DNA from: Legionella birminghamensis
Lineage (GTDB): Bacteria > Pseudomonadota > Gammaproteobacteria > Legionellales > Legionellaceae
Assembly (NCBI RefSeq): GCF_900452515.1
Contig: NZ_UGNW01000001.1
Location: forward strand, 1,426,001-1,490,000
Length of the DNA: 64,000 bases
Direction of reading: 5' to 3'
Positions 8,936 through 19,154 of this stretch are shown piece by piece. The notes beneath the pieces are model-generated. The model made no database searches and was not told where the DNA came from. It saw only the letters and a list, made by a program, of their open reading frames with translations. The translations under genes and the position numbers were made by a program. Positions within the stretch are counted from its first letter, which is position 1. Each line of letters opens with the position of its first letter.

Positions 8936-9624
8936 TGGACTTACATCGTTTTGATAACCGGGAAATACTTAACCAGGAATTTGCCCAAAAACTAGTGCAG
9001 GTGCTTGAAGAGGCGATTGAGGCAAGGGGTGCGGCCTATCTGGCGGTTTCGGGAGGTAAAACGCCGGCTGAATTGTATGAGGTCATGGGGTATAAAGATT
9101 TAAACTGGAAAGCAGTGACCATTATCCTGATTGATGAACGCTGGGATGCTGAGGACAAAAAGGACAGTAATGCCTGGATGCTCAGAAGCTGCCTCCTGAA
9201 AAATAAAGCCGCCGCCGCCCGCTTTATTAGCCTGCATACGAATAATCCCAGCATTGAAGAGGCTGTAGAGGAAGCGGAAAAACAACTTGCTGCTATTCCA
9301 ATGTTTGACGCTGTTTTATTAGGAATGGGGGAAGATGGCCATACGGCTTCCTTGTTCCCAGGCAGTAGAGAACTTGAGTATGCTTTATCCAATGCCGCAA
9401 AAGACGTTATTGCATTAACACCGGTACATGCCCCATTTCAGCGGATTACCCTAACAAAACCACGGCTGTTAAGAACCAGAAAGTTGTTTTTGCATCTGGT
9501 TGGCGATAGTAAACTGGCTGTTTTTCAACGGGCCTTGACTGATACTGATCCTTTAACAATGCCCATTCGTGCCTTTCTTAATCATCCTGCAACCCGATTG
9601 CAGGTCATGTTTGCCCCGTCCTGA
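8935..9624 (+). CDS. pgl: 6-phosphogluconolactonase
   Basis: A DevB/SOL-type lactonase of 229 residues that hydrolyses 6-phosphogluconolactone to 6-phosphogluconate. Family motifs are visible in order: AVSGGKTPAELY, LIDERW and GMGEDGHTASLFPGS, plus TLTKPRLL near the C-terminus. The ATG overlaps the zwf stop (TAATG), which indicates translational coupling, and the stop is seven bases from the edd start. Confidence 0.95.
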   Translation: MDLHRFDNREILNQEFAQKLVQVLEEAIEARGAAYLAVSGGKTPAELYEVMGYKDLNWKAVTIILIDERWDAEDKKDSNAWMLRSCLLKNKAAAARFISLHTNNPSIEEAVEEAEKQLAAIPMFDAVLLGMGEDGHTASLFPGSRELEYALSNAAKDVIALTPVHAPFQRITLTKPRLLRTRKLFLHLVGDSKLAVFQRALTDTDPLTMPIRAFLNHPATRLQVMFAPS

Positions 9625-9631
9625 GGTTTTT

Positions 9632-11452
9632 ATGCATTTGCTTATCAAAGAAGTAACGGAAAAAATCAACGAGCGCAGTTTCCATTTGCGTGAGAAATAC
9701 CTGCGGCAGCTGGAAGCAGCAAGGGGACAGGGACCTCATCGAAACCGCCTTCACTGCGGTAATCTGGCGCATGGATTTGCAGCTTGTATTCAGCATGAAA
9801 AACAAATCTTAAGAGAAATGAAGCGGCCTGATATAGGCATTATTTCTGCTTATAATGACATGCTCTCTGCGCATCAGCCCTACGAGCATTATCCTCGCCT
9901 GATCAAAAAAGCCGTTGCTGAGGCGGGGGGGATCGCCCAGTTTGCAGGCGGTGTTCCGGCAATGTGTGATGGCATAACCCAGGGCCAGCCAGGGATGGAG
10001 TTAAGTCTGTTAAGCCGCGATGTTATTGCAATGGCCGCGTCTATCGGCCTATCGCATAATATGTTTGACGGCGGTTTGCTTCTTGGTATTTGTGACAAAA
10101 TAGTTCCAGGTTTGTTAATTGCTGCATTGTCATTTGGCCATTTACCTTTTATTTTAATTCCGGCAGGGCCAATGCCTTCAGGGATTTCCAACAAGGAAAA
10201 GACAAAAATTCGTCAGCTTTATGCGGAAAATAAAGTGGATAAGGAGAAACTGCTGGATGCTGAGGCTGCTTCATATCATTCCCCGGGAACCTGCACTTTT
10301 TTCGGAACAGCGAATTCCAATCAATTATTAGTTGAGCTTATGGGACTGCAATTACCCGGCTCCTCTTTTGTAAATCCTAACACTCCATTGCGAGAGGCGC
10401 TAACCAGGGCAGCTGCTGAGAAAATAATCGGATTAACCGATTTGGCGGGCGATTATTTGCCCATTGGCAAAATTATTGAGACTAAATCGCTGGTTAATGC
10501 CATTGTCGGCCTATTGGCAACCGGAGGTTCCACAAATCATACCATGCATCTAATTGCGATAGCCCGTGCGGCGGGATTGATCCTAAACTGGGATGATTTT
10601 GCGCAACTGTCGAAAATTACTCCATTGCTTGCCCGGATTTATCCCAATGGCGAGGCAGACATAAACCAGTTCCAACAAGCTGGAGGAATGGCTTTTCTGA
10701 TAAAAACACTGCTTGAGAATGAGCTTCTGTATGAGGATGTGCATACCATCGCAGGCTTTGGTCTTCTGCGTTACACTGAAAGACCCGTTTTAGACAATGG
10801 GGGGTTAAGCTGGATAGATGCTGAATCGCACTCCGCTGACCTGGACGTTTTGCGTCCTGTAGGGAAGGCCTTCCAGGCTCAAGGCGGATTGCAGGTCTTA
10901 TCAGGCAATCTGGGGCGGGCTATTTTTAAAACGTCTGCCGTGGCCCAGGAAAATCAGGTGGTGGAAGCGCCTGCACAGGTATTTTCCAGCCAGGAAGCAT
11001 TTGAGGCAGCCTTCCAGGCCGGCGAGCTGGATAAAGACTGCATTATCGTGGTACGTTTCCAGGGACCCAAAGCCTGTGGCATGCCAGAGTTGCACAAATT
11101 GACTCCAGCTCTGGGTGTTTTACAGGATAAAGGGTTCCACGTTGCATTACTGACTGACGGGCGGATGTCAGGTGCCTCTGGAAAAGTACCTGCCGCAATT
11201 CACATGACTCCAGAGGCAATGGATGGCGGACTTATCTCAAAAATTCAGAATGGCGATATGATTCTTATCGATGGAAAAAGAGGCATTGTTGAATTGCTGG
11301 TATCTGCTGATGTGTTAAACACGCGTGAAGCCGCTGCCTTTACATCAGAGAATGTCAGCGGTATGGGTAGAGAGTTGTTTATTCACTTGAGGACTAATTT
11401 TTCAAGTGCAGAGGAAGGGGCCTGCAGCCTTTTTCCCAAGGAGCCGCTGTAA
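9632..11452 (+). CDS. edd: 6-phosphogluconate dehydratase
   Basis: This Entner-Doudoroff enzyme dehydrates 6-phosphogluconate to 2-keto-3-deoxy-6-phosphogluconate. It belongs to the IlvD/Edd iron-sulfur family; 606 residues is the usual Edd length. Typical stretches are [34 protein letters not shown] with a cluster cysteine, [12 protein letters not shown] and [20 protein letters not shown] near the C-terminus. The ATG at 9632 has TGAGGT upstream and lies just after the pgl stop; an in-frame start at 9569 lies within pgl and is rejected. Confidence 0.96.
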   Translation: MHLLIKEVTEKINERSFHLREKYLRQLEAARGQGPHRNRLHCGNLAHGFAACIQHEKQILREMKRPDIGIISAYNDMLSAHQPYEHYPRLIKKAVAEAGGIAQFAGGVPAMCDGITQGQPGMELSLLSRDVIAMAASIGLSHNMFDGGLLLGICDKIVPGLLIAALSFGHLPFILIPAGPMPSGISNKEKTKIRQLYAENKVDKEKLLDAEAASYHSPGTCTFFGTANSNQLLVELMGLQLPGSSFVNPNTPLREALTRAAAEKIIGLTDLAGDYLPIGKIIETKSLVNAIVGLLATGGSTNHTMHLIAIARAAGLILNWDDFAQLSKITPLLARIYPNGEADINQFQQAGGMAFLIKTLLENELLYEDVHTIAGFGLLRYTERPVLDNGGLSWIDAESHSADLDVLRPVGKAFQAQGGLQVLSGNLGRAIFKTSAVAQENQVVEAPAQVFSSQEAFEAAFQAGELDKDCIIVVRFQGPKACGMPELHKLTPALGVLQDKGFHVALLTDGRMSGASGKVPAAIHMTPEAMDGGLISKIQNGDMILIDGKRGIVELLVSADVLNTREAAAFTSENVSGMGRELFIHLRTNFSSAEEGACSLFPKEPL

Positions 11453-11453
11453 A

Positions 11454-12440
11454 ATGCCCAGAGTATCAGAAAACTACGCTATTGTTGCCGATATTGGTGG
11501 TACGAATGCGCGATTTTGCCGGGTTGAACTCAATAGCCTGACAATTGATCAGATTAAAATTTTATCTTGTGCCGATTATCGCGGAATAGAAGATGCCTGG
11601 ATACATTATCTGGAAACATCGAGTGTAAAAGTTGTCTCTCAGGCAGCTATTGCTATTGCTTGTCCTGTTAATAACGAAATCATTCGCATGACCAACTCCC
11701 ACTGGCAGTTTTCAAGAGAGTTAATAAAGCAGAAACTCGACCTTAAACAGCTGTATATACTGAATGACTTTACTGCTACCGCGATGTGTTTGCCTGTATT
11801 AGCAGCAGAACATCGATTGCAGATTGGTAATGGCTTGGCTGAGTCCGGGCAGAATAAGTTAGTACTTGGGGCTGGAACCGGATTGGGTGTTGCGCAGCTT
11901 ATTTCCTCTGCCCATGGATTTATGCCCTTGGCAGGGGAGGGAGGGCACGCCGATTGGGCCGTACAAACTGAGCAGGAATGGTTTATTCATCAATATTTAT
12001 CACGCAAGTATGGGCATGTTTCTTCCGAGCGTATTTTATCCGGTACTGGATTAGAGGATATCTATACTGCACTGGCGGCATATCATGGGAAACGGGAACA
12101 GTCATTATCGGCTGCTGAAATTGCCCAAATGGCCCTCAGCAATTCTTGCAGTCTTGCCTCTGCTGTTGTAAAACAGTTTTTTGCAAGTCTGGGAGGTTTT
12201 GCAGGCAATCTGGCCTTAACGACCAATGCTTTTGGCGGTGTGTATCTGGCTGGAGGGATTGTCCCTAAGCTCCTGCCGCTACTGGTTGAGAGCGAGTTTC
12301 GCGAGCGTTTCGAAGATAAAGGGCGTTTCAGAGAGTTTAATCAAAAAATTGCAACATTCGTTATTACTGCAGAACAACCTGGATTGCTGGGAGCCGCTGC
12401 GTACTTAAAACAAAGGATGGTTGAGGATGGATTCTTTTAA
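11454..12440 (+). CDS. glk: Glucokinase
   Basis: An ATP-dependent glucokinase of bacterial Glk type (328 residues) that phosphorylates free glucose to feed zwf. The phosphate-binding motif VADIGGTNARF is near the N-terminus, LNDFTATA is the typical sugar-binding stretch, and GAGTGLG and LAGGIVPKLL follow. The ATG at 11454 lies two bases after the edd stop, with AAGGAG in the end of edd. The 3' end overlaps eda. Free glucose as substrate fits a locus with a glucose-type transporter and a secreted glucoamylase. Confidence 0.95.
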   Translation: MPRVSENYAIVADIGGTNARFCRVELNSLTIDQIKILSCADYRGIEDAWIHYLETSSVKVVSQAAIAIACPVNNEIIRMTNSHWQFSRELIKQKLDLKQLYILNDFTATAMCLPVLAAEHRLQIGNGLAESGQNKLVLGAGTGLGVAQLISSAHGFMPLAGEGGHADWAVQTEQEWFIHQYLSRKYGHVSSERILSGTGLEDIYTALAAYHGKREQSLSAAEIAQMALSNSCSLASAVVKQFFASLGGFAGNLALTTNAFGGVYLAGGIVPKLLPLLVESEFRERFEDKGRFREFNQKIATFVITAEQPGLLGAAAYLKQRMVEDGFF

Positions 12441-13074
12441 ATGGGAATTGTCAGCGGCGGAGGTTTTTTCGGCCAGTGCATTAATTCCGGTGATTGTAAT
12501 TAATGAGCTGCATAGTGCTTTGCCGCTGGCGGAGGCTTTATGGGCGGGTGGCATACGCATCATGGAGATAACGCTTCGCAGCGATGCAGCACTTGAAGCA
12601 ATTCACTTGCTAAGCAGGGAAATGCAGTCAATGCTAATTGGCGCCGGTACGGTGCTAAATGCTTCACAACTGGAGCAGGCAGAAGCTGCTGGTGCGGCTT
12701 TTGCGCTTAGTCCGGGAAGCACACCCGATTTGCTCGCGGCTGGTGCAGCCTCTTCAATTCCCCTCATTCCTGGCGTATCGAATGTCTCGGATATTATGCT
12801 GGCTATGGATGCAGGGTACAGTCATTTTAAATTTTTCCCCGCTGCGGCAATTGGCGGAACCGCTGCATTGAAATCTATTTACGGGCCTTTACCAGGCGCT
12901 GTTTTTTGCCCCACAGGGGGGATTAATGAAACGAACTGTCTGGACTATCTGGCATTGCCTAATGTACAGTGTGTTGGAGGTTCCTGGATTGTGCCTGAAA
13001 AAGCAGTTCACGAAAGAGACTGGCCGCTTATTACAGCGTTGAGTAAGAAGGCCTGCGCAATAATTAAAATGTAG
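12427..13074 (+). CDS. eda: KDPG aldolase
   Basis: This enzyme splits 2-keto-3-deoxy-6-phosphogluconate into pyruvate and glyceraldehyde 3-phosphate, the last dedicated Entner-Doudoroff step. At 215 residues it is of normal size. The catalytic Glu is in MEITLRS, the Schiff-base Lys in HFKFFPA, and GPLPGAVFCPTGGI is the phosphate-binding end. The ATG at 12427 overlaps the end of glk by 14 bases, with AAAGGA nine bases upstream; an in-frame TTG at 12421 is less likely. Confidence 0.95.
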   Translation: MDSFKWELSAAEVFSASALIPVIVINELHSALPLAEALWAGGIRIMEITLRSDAALEAIHLLSREMQSMLIGAGTVLNASQLEQAEAAGAAFALSPGSTPDLLAAGAASSIPLIPGVSNVSDIMLAMDAGYSHFKFFPAAAIGGTAALKSIYGPLPGAVFCPTGGINETNCLDYLALPNVQCVGGSWIVPEKAVHERDWPLITALSKKACAIIKM

Positions 13075-13126
13075 GTTGGGCAATAAAGTCCAACAGGGAA
13101 AGAATGATCATAATTAAGGATAGGAA

Positions 13127-14527
13127 ATGGCATTATTAGTTGCAATTATTGGATCATTAGCAGGTTTTTTATTTGGTTACGATGAAGGGATCATTGCCGG
13201 CTCTCTGGCATTGGTAAAAGAGCATTTTGCCCTTAGCCATACCGATGTTGGGATAATGACCTCGGCCTTGCCTTTTGGTGCACTACTTGGTTCGATGCTG
13301 ATAGGTATTCTGCTGGTATCCCGACTGGTAAAATATTTTGGCAGGAGAACGGCATTGTCGGCTGCGGGACTGCTGTTTTTTCTTGGTGCCCTTGGCGCTT
13401 CACTTGCTGCCGAAGAGTGGGTGTTGATTGTTTCGCGTTTTATTCTGGGTGTTGCCATAGGTACTGCCGCAGTGATTACACCCCTGTACCTGGCAGAAAC
13501 TGCACCAGAAAAATGGCGGGGTGCAATGGTGGCTATTTATCAGCTGGCCATTACCATCGGAATTGTTTGTGCCTATTCCATTAATTATTTATTAATAGAG
13601 CAAAATGCCTGGCGTGCGATGTTTGCCTCAAGTGCTATTCCAGCAGCTCTCCTGACAATTTTTATTTTGTTTTTGCCGGAATCTCCGCGCTGGCTATATA
13701 GTGTGGGCAGAAAAAAAGAAGCAGCGAATGCATTGCAGCGTCTTAGAAAAGAAAGCAGCAGCCATGAGTTGCAGCATATTGAGTTGACTTTGAGCCGGGA
13801 GCCGCATAAACAGGGCTGGAAGCAATTGTTCAGCCGTTCAATGCTGCCGGTTTTATCGCTGGGCATGATGTTGTTCTGCCTGCAGCAATTAAGCGGTATT
13901 AATGTCATCATCTATTATGCGCCCGAAATTTTTAAGAATCTCGGGTTTAATAATGCAACTGGGCAAATTCTTGCTACGATGGGAATTGGTCTGGTAAATA
14001 TGCTGGTGACTATTGGCGCCATATTCTGGGTGGATAAATTAGGAAGGCGAAAACTACTGTTAATCGGTTTTTCTGGTGCCTTTATTAGTCTTTTCGCTTT
14101 AAGTTTGTTTTCTTTTTATCAGACCTCCCTGATTGCATCGCTCTCCATAATCTGTCTTACGGTTTATATTTTCTCCTTTGCAATCAGTATTGGCCCAATC
14201 CCTCACATTTCTATGTCCGAAATTTTCCCACTGCATGTACGAGGGGCAGGGATGGGTTTGTCCTCCATAAGCAATTGGGGTTTTAATACCCTGGTCGTGT
14301 TTAGTTTCCCACTTTTACAAGCGGGCATTGGTATTGAATATACATTCGCCCTCTATGGTGCAATTTGTTTCTTTGGATTAATTTATACCTATTATTTTAT
14401 GCCTGAAACTAAAAATATGAGTCTTGAAACGATTGAGGATTATTTGATGAGCGGCAAGCCACTGAAAGAGTTGGGACGCTCGGATGCTGGTTCTGAGGTG
14501 TTTGGGGATGGATTAGCTCGAGGCTAA
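13127..14527 (+). CDS. MFS sugar porter, probable glucose transporter
   Basis: A 466-residue sugar porter with twelve predicted helices. Motifs are GFLFGYDEGIIAGS in helix 1, GRRTALSAAG, PLYLAETAPEKWRG, LPESPRWLYS, QQLSGINVIIYYAPE and PETKNMSLE at the end. It is the last gene of the Entner-Doudoroff operon, 52 bp after eda, so it most likely imports glucose released by the convergent glucoamylase. The position matches a YwtG-like gene in L. pneumophila as I recall it. The helix 1 motif begins almost at the first residue, so the N-terminus is short. Confidence 0.92.
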   Translation: MALLVAIIGSLAGFLFGYDEGIIAGSLALVKEHFALSHTDVGIMTSALPFGALLGSMLIGILLVSRLVKYFGRRTALSAAGLLFFLGALGASLAAEEWVLIVSRFILGVAIGTAAVITPLYLAETAPEKWRGAMVAIYQLAITIGIVCAYSINYLLIEQNAWRAMFASSAIPAALLTIFILFLPESPRWLYSVGRKKEAANALQRLRKESSSHELQHIELTLSREPHKQGWKQLFSRSMLPVLSLGMMLFCLQQLSGINVIIYYAPEIFKNLGFNNATGQILATMGIGLVNMLVTIGAIFWVDKLGRRKLLLIGFSGAFISLFALSLFSFYQTSLIASLSIICLTVYIFSFAISIGPIPHISMSEIFPLHVRGAGMGLSSISNWGFNTLVVFSFPLLQAGIGIEYTFALYGAICFFGLIYTYYFMPETKNMSLETIEDYLMSGKPLKELGRSDAGSEVFGDGLARG

Positions 14528-14547
14528 TAAAAAAGCCGACATCGGTG

Positions 14548-14584
14548 GTATCAAGGCTACATAATTCTAATGTAGCCTTGATAC
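14548..14584. terminator. Bidirectional terminator hairpin
   Basis: GTATCAAGGCTACAT (14548-14562) pairs perfectly with ATGTAGCCTTGATAC (14570-14584), a 15-bp stem with a 7-base loop. It lies between the convergent transporter and glucoamylase genes and could end transcription from both sides, although the flanking U-tracts are poor. Confidence 0.7.
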
Positions 14585-14589
14585 AGTGT

Positions 14590-15885
14590 TTAGTTGTCCA
14601 AAGCCTCTCTTGCCTGTATTGCCCTTAATACGGCAACATAGCTCCAGGTGAGAGAATAAGCACCTTGCTGCGCGCCTGTCACCAGGTTAATTTGTTCACT
14701 CATCAACATATCGGGTGCATAGTCCTTAACAAGGCGTAAATAAGCGTCACCTGTCTGAATATAATGCTCTACGATATCCCTGTTATGCTTATGAGCCAAC
14801 TCTTCCTGGGCAAGTGTATAATAATATTCTGCTATGGTCGCTGTAAGAATAAACCAGGGATTCCCTTGGCCGTTATTTACATAACCATCATAAGTGTCTC
14901 CGGGATATCGACCGAATAAAAGCGCATTTTCATATTGTTCGTTAATAGGGTACAGCGATTTAAACTGCTCTCTAAGTGCTTTAACAGTGTGTTTAACAGA
15001 AGCCGCCCGAGGCGAAAATACATCGTCATGGGTATTGCCCAACAGCACTCCCAATATAACTGCGCTATCCAGCTCGGATGTTTTTTGTGGGCCGTCATGA
15101 GGAGGCAAGGTCGCCTGAATAATGTTGTTTTGACAGTCTATGTGTTTATAGAGGCGTTTCTCAATCAATCGGGCCTGTTCAGAGTAATACTGGGCGGCGA
15201 GCGGATCATCAAGCTGTCTTGCAAAGACAGATCCTTCAAGCAACGCTTTTCTTTGTACCATTGCGGTGAAGAAATGATCGCCCAACACCTCCTCCCAAAG
15301 ATCAAAATTTTTATCCTGCCAATGATGGGCGGTATATTCCAGATCCATTTTAATTGTACCCATATCATCAGGATTTAAGCCCTGAGAATAGAGATGCTCC
15401 CGTACATAAGCGCTTTCGCCATCAACTAATAGGCTATTTGCAAATCGAATCAGTGTCATTGCACGTATTGCAGGGCCATCATTTTGAGGACGACCCCAGG
15501 GGCCTGTATAGGGTTGGGCTGCTAACGGGCTGTCAGGCATATAGAATTTAGGTTCGCCCAAAATATCCTGGCCGGGTAAGGGATCATTCTGGTGCTGGAG
15601 TCGTTCGACCCAACTGACGTAACTCAATAAACGTTGTTTGCTAGCTTGATCCCGCGACTGCTCATACCAGGATGCTATCAGGTTCATTGAAATTGCAGAA
15701 TCACGCGCCCAGTCGTAGTAGTAATTGGGATTACTGCGCGAAGGAGAGGCCATAATTGCACCTTCCTGTGTGATATTCGCAGCGAAATTATTCTTAAGCG
15801 CATTGATTTCGTCTGGGGTGAAAACCGAGGCCACTGCATTGCTGACAAATGTTATAAACCCTACGATCAATAAAATCCTTTTCAT
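14590..15885 (-). CDS. gamA: Secreted GH15 glucoamylase
   Basis: A 431-residue glucan 1,4-alpha-glucosidase of glycoside hydrolase family 15 with a signal peptide (residues 1-19). It should release glucose from starch or glycogen outside the inner membrane. Visible features are SRSNPNYYYDWARDSAISMN near the substrate pocket, the likely acid region FDLWEEVLGDHFFTAMVQR and the C-terminal MLMSEQINLVTGAQQGAYSLTWSY with the likely base Glu. It is convergent with the Entner-Doudoroff operon. L. pneumophila GamA is exported by type II secretion; that is family knowledge, not visible here. Confidence 0.93.
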   Translation of the reverse strand: MKRILLIVGFITFVSNAVASVFTPDEINALKNNFAANITQEGAIMASPSRSNPNYYYDWARDSAISMNLIASWYEQSRDQASKQRLLSYVSWVERLQHQNDPLPGQDILGEPKFYMPDSPLAAQPYTGPWGRPQNDGPAIRAMTLIRFANSLLVDGESAYVREHLYSQGLNPDDMGTIKMDLEYTAHHWQDKNFDLWEEVLGDHFFTAMVQRKALLEGSVFARQLDDPLAAQYYSEQARLIEKRLYKHIDCQNNIIQATLPPHDGPQKTSELDSAVILGVLLGNTHDDVFSPRAASVKHTVKALREQFKSLYPINEQYENALLFGRYPGDTYDGYVNNGQGNPWFILTATIAEYYYTLAQEELAHKHNRDIVEHYIQTGDAYLRLVKDYAPDMLMSEQINLVTGAQQGAYSLTWSYVAVLRAIQAREALDN

Positions 15886-15969
15886 AAATTTCCTCTAGTG
15901 ATGCCAAGATAAAAACCCTGACATATTACAGGAAACCCGCGACAGTGGCTATAAGCTTAACGGGAAGAC

Positions 15970-16074
15970 CAGATAAATCGCCTATGGTCACTCAGCGAAG
16001 CTCAATCGAAGATAATTCTGGATTGCTTCACGTTGTTCGCAAAGACGCCTGTGCTTGACATTGTTATCAAGCAC
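15970..16074. repeat. Dispersed repeat and small hairpin after fecR-like gene
   Basis: The stretch contains one copy of the short interspersed repeat (CTGGATTGCTTCACG, TTCGCAAAGACG). It ends with a perfect 8-bp hairpin, GTGCTTGA/TCAAGCAC at 16051-16074, just downstream of the minus-strand FecR-domain gene. No U-tract follows, so a terminator role is uncertain. Confidence 0.5.
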
Positions 16075-16081
16075 ATGATTC

Positions 16082-16849
16082 TCAGGGGCAAATGGCAATG
16101 ATTTCGGCTAATGCAATCGTCTCTACCACCTGCGGTTGGGATTGAACAACAATGTTATTCACAGTGCTGTTGATTGTGGTACTTTCAACAACTGATGTGG
16201 TAAGAGTAATCGTTTCCGAGGCAATCTGAGTATTTCCTTCGGTTACGGATGCACTGCTGCTATCTGTAGTCCCCGCAGAATTGGTGTTGGATTGGGTGGT
16301 ATCATTATAGTTCCAGGGAATCGGGCCTGGTGTAAAATTTCCGCTGCTATTGAAAGAACCACTCGAAAATTGCTGTCCTGGCCCTACAAGCTGGTTGCCT
16401 CCCTGTACTAATCCCTGTTTTACATTCAGGTAAGTATTGCTTGGTGTCGCTATAGCCTGAAGTTGTGTACCTAAAATTGCGAGTGCTACTACCGGTGTTT
16501 TAATACTTCCTTTTTTCTTTTTGCTGGAAGTGTATTCGATGGCGCCTTTGTCCAGTTTTGTCTTGAATTCTACATTCTGCTTACTGGAATAGGAGACAAT
16601 CTGGTAGCTGGTATTCTCTTGTATGCTAACCAGTGAGCCGTCCGTATATTTTATCTGGGCCTGTGCACCGGGACCGGTAACGATAGTATCTCCGGTAAAC
16701 ACCTGGGAGCCTCGACTTAGAGCACGTTCCTTGCTTCCCTGCTGTGCAATCACCTTATTCGATGCAACAAGAACAAGCGCGGCAGGCTCAGCAAAGGCCT
16801 TCCCGATAGAGAAAATAATAATAAGCAGCAGTATTTTTTTCACATTCAT
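16082..16849 (-). CDS. FecR-domain periplasmic protein
   Basis: A 255-residue protein with a signal peptide (MNVKKILLLIIIFSIGKAFA) followed by a FecR domain (about residues 30-150), recognisable from VFTGDTIVTGPGAQAQIKYTDGSLVSIQENT and the beta-rich run up to TYLNVKQGLVQ. The last 100 residues are Ser/Thr/Asn-rich and low in complexity. The ATG at 16849 lies 10 bases after the cyclase stop; the upstream start at 16888 would overlap the cyclase and gives no clean signal peptide. FecR-domain proteins next to CHASE2 cyclases are a known pairing, suggesting a role in sensing envelope or surface state. Confidence 0.85.
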   Translation of the reverse strand: MNVKKILLLIIIFSIGKAFAEPAALVLVASNKVIAQQGSKERALSRGSQVFTGDTIVTGPGAQAQIKYTDGSLVSIQENTSYQIVSYSSKQNVEFKTKLDKGAIEYTSSKKKKGSIKTPVVALAILGTQLQAIATPSNTYLNVKQGLVQGGNQLVGPGQQFSSGSFNSSGNFTPGPIPWNYNDTTQSNTNSAGTTDSSSASVTEGNTQIASETITLTTSVVESTTINSTVNNIVVQSQPQVVETIALAEIIAICP

Positions 16850-16859
16850 CCCTATTATT

Positions 16860-19088
16860 TTATTTATGTATATGAATATAAGCCCCATCCCAGTTTGCAG
16901 GAGGAGGATTATTTATAAACCCGTTTATGCGTTCCAGATACATACGGTAAATATATCGCTCTGGGAAACGGGAAATAAGTTGTTCAAATGCCATTTTTGA
17001 GTTTAACCAATCCTGTTTATAATAACTTTGCAAAGCTTGTTCATAATCCTGAATCTCATCAACAGTTTCTTGTGGAATATCAGCATAATACCCCTGGGGC
17101 TCGTAAATTGTCACTGCTTTATGAGAGCCTTTCACGATCACTTTATCGACCGGCAGCCAAAGGATGTCTTCCTGGTTTCGGCGGGTCATTTCAGGGACAA
17201 GAATATCAACATGATAAAATTTCGTTAAATCCTGTAGACGTGAAGCCAAATTAACCGTTTCACCAATAACGGTATAAGACAGGCGAAACTTCGATCCCAT
17301 ATCGCCGACATTCATGATACCGGTACTAAGTCCCATTCCAATCTTAACCTCTGGCAAATTAAGCTGGTTTAGCTGAAGGTTGATTTCAGGCAGTTTGGCT
17401 TTAATGGCTAAAGCTGCTTTGACTGCATGCTGGCAATGTTCATCATCATGCAATGGAGCTCCCCAGAAGGCCATTACCATATCCCCTACATATTTATCGA
17501 TAGTTCCCTGATTATCGAAGATAATATTCGTGATGGGCGTAAAAAAACTGTTTAACAAACGTTTGAGCTCAGTCGCATCCAGTGATTCGCTCAAGGTTGT
17601 AAATCCGCGGATGTCAGCAAAGAAAACAGTCATTTCCCGTGATTCACCTTCAAGATGTGCTTGTTCGGGATGATCCGTAATCTCCTTCATGTACGAAGGA
17701 GGAATATACTGGCCAAATAACTGTTTAATTCTATTCTTGTGGCGGCGTTCCTGAATAAAAGAATAAATAAAATTAGCCAGTGCCTGAAGCGTAATTAAGG
17801 ACAGGAGAAAACCCGGCGCGACATAAATACTTTTATAATTAAAGACCAGGTAACTGACAAATAAAATCAGGCTAATGAAAATAATAAATAATAGCGGGAG
17901 AAGAATGGGGCCTAAAAATGGAAATAACAGAGCCAACAGAATCCCCACTGTCAGGATAATCCCTACTCCTTTATTGGTATGCCAATCAAACTGGCTGCTT
18001 ATCTGTTTCTCGAGAATACCTGTAATAATATTGGCGTTCATTTCAACGCCTGGGAAGTTTTGTGACAGAGGTGCCTGATGCAGATCCCCCAGCAAAACCA
18101 TTGTCGAACCCAATAGCGCAATGGTTCCTGATAGCTCCTGGGCAGATACTTTGTTTTGTATTATATCAGTGGCTGAATAAGTGGGAATTGTTCCAGGGTT
18201 CCCCCAAAAGGGAATCAGCAACTGCCCCTTGGAGTTGGTGGGAATAAATATACCACCGACATTCAGGCCATACAGTTCTTCTTTCCCCTGAACTGTATGA
18301 GTCAGTAAATCAATGCTGTCAGTTAATAGAAAGCGCATGACCGTAGAGAGGGCAAGACTGGCGTAAAGACGGTTATTGTAAGTGGCCAGTAGTAGGCCAT
18401 GGCGGACTGAACCATCCAGGTCGGGAACATTGCTAACGAATCCGGCATGATGAGCCGCTTCAAGAAATAAAGGCAGGATTCCATTGTAGCCTGAAAAATG
18501 AAAAAGATTGAGCTTCATGATATCCGCTGGATTGGTTTTGCTGAGGGACAATGGGGCAGGCAGGGCAGGTTTCTTTACCTCCGAATCATCATGAAAGAGA
18601 AAGCCAAGTATAACCTCGTTCTCTGATAATACCTTTGCAAACGCCTTATCGTTATCCACTAATGGAATGGCCTTTGACAGTAAAGGGATTAATTCGCGGG
18701 ACAAAGGTTGATTATTCAGTTGTTGCAGCTTGTGCTCCAGTCCCTGTGCAAAATTAATTTCCGCCTCTGATAAAACAATATCAAATGCCATTACAACAAC
18801 CCCGGCCTTTTTTAAATTGTCGAGAAGGGTAACGAATTTATCTCTTGGCCAGGGCCATCTTCCCTCGATCTGGGTAGACTTGTCATCTATATCAATAATA
18901 ACGACGCGATGTGGCAGACTTTTATTGCCGACGGTCAAATGCAAGATCTGATCATAAATAAAGCTGTTGCTGCGGATAATAAACTGATCTAGATAGGGGA
19001 ATACTTTTTTTTGCAACGCAAAAACAAAAGCCAGTAATAGGAAACCGATGCCAAACTGTATCCATTTTTTCTTCAAATGTTTTAACAA
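16860..19088 (-). CDS. CHASE2-domain adenylate/guanylate cyclase
   Basis: A 742-residue class III nucleotide cyclase. It has one N-terminal membrane helix (about 9-28), an extracytoplasmic CHASE2 sensor (about 35-360), three further helices (about 374-440) and a C-terminal catalytic domain (about 480-650). Metal-binding aspartates are in FFADIRGFT (Asp492) and DKYVGDMVMAFWG (Asp536); the transition-state Asn and Arg are in SYTVIGETVNLASRL. It should make cAMP (or cGMP) in the cytoplasm in response to a periplasmic signal. The start is a TTG at 19088 with GGAG upstream; a nearby ATG is out of frame. Confidence 0.92.
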   Translation of the reverse strand: MLKHLKKKWIQFGIGFLLLAFVFALQKKVFPYLDQFIIRSNSFIYDQILHLTVGNKSLPHRVVIIDIDDKSTQIEGRWPWPRDKFVTLLDNLKKAGVVVMAFDIVLSEAEINFAQGLEHKLQQLNNQPLSRELIPLLSKAIPLVDNDKAFAKVLSENEVILGFLFHDDSEVKKPALPAPLSLSKTNPADIMKLNLFHFSGYNGILPLFLEAAHHAGFVSNVPDLDGSVRHGLLLATYNNRLYASLALSTVMRFLLTDSIDLLTHTVQGKEELYGLNVGGIFIPTNSKGQLLIPFWGNPGTIPTYSATDIIQNKVSAQELSGTIALLGSTMVLLGDLHQAPLSQNFPGVEMNANIITGILEKQISSQFDWHTNKGVGIILTVGILLALLFPFLGPILLPLLFIIFISLILFVSYLVFNYKSIYVAPGFLLSLITLQALANFIYSFIQERRHKNRIKQLFGQYIPPSYMKEITDHPEQAHLEGESREMTVFFADIRGFTTLSESLDATELKRLLNSFFTPITNIIFDNQGTIDKYVGDMVMAFWGAPLHDDEHCQHAVKAALAIKAKLPEINLQLNQLNLPEVKIGMGLSTGIMNVGDMGSKFRLSYTVIGETVNLASRLQDLTKFYHVDILVPEMTRRNQEDILWLPVDKVIVKGSHKAVTIYEPQGYYADIPQETVDEIQDYEQALQSYYKQDWLNSKMAFEQLISRFPERYIYRMYLERINGFINNPPPANWDGAYIHIHK

Positions 19089-19154
19089 GAGAGAAAAACT
19101 CCATTTTTATTTTTTTAATGCCTGAGCTTGCCTCCTCTGTAGAGGAGGGCCGGA

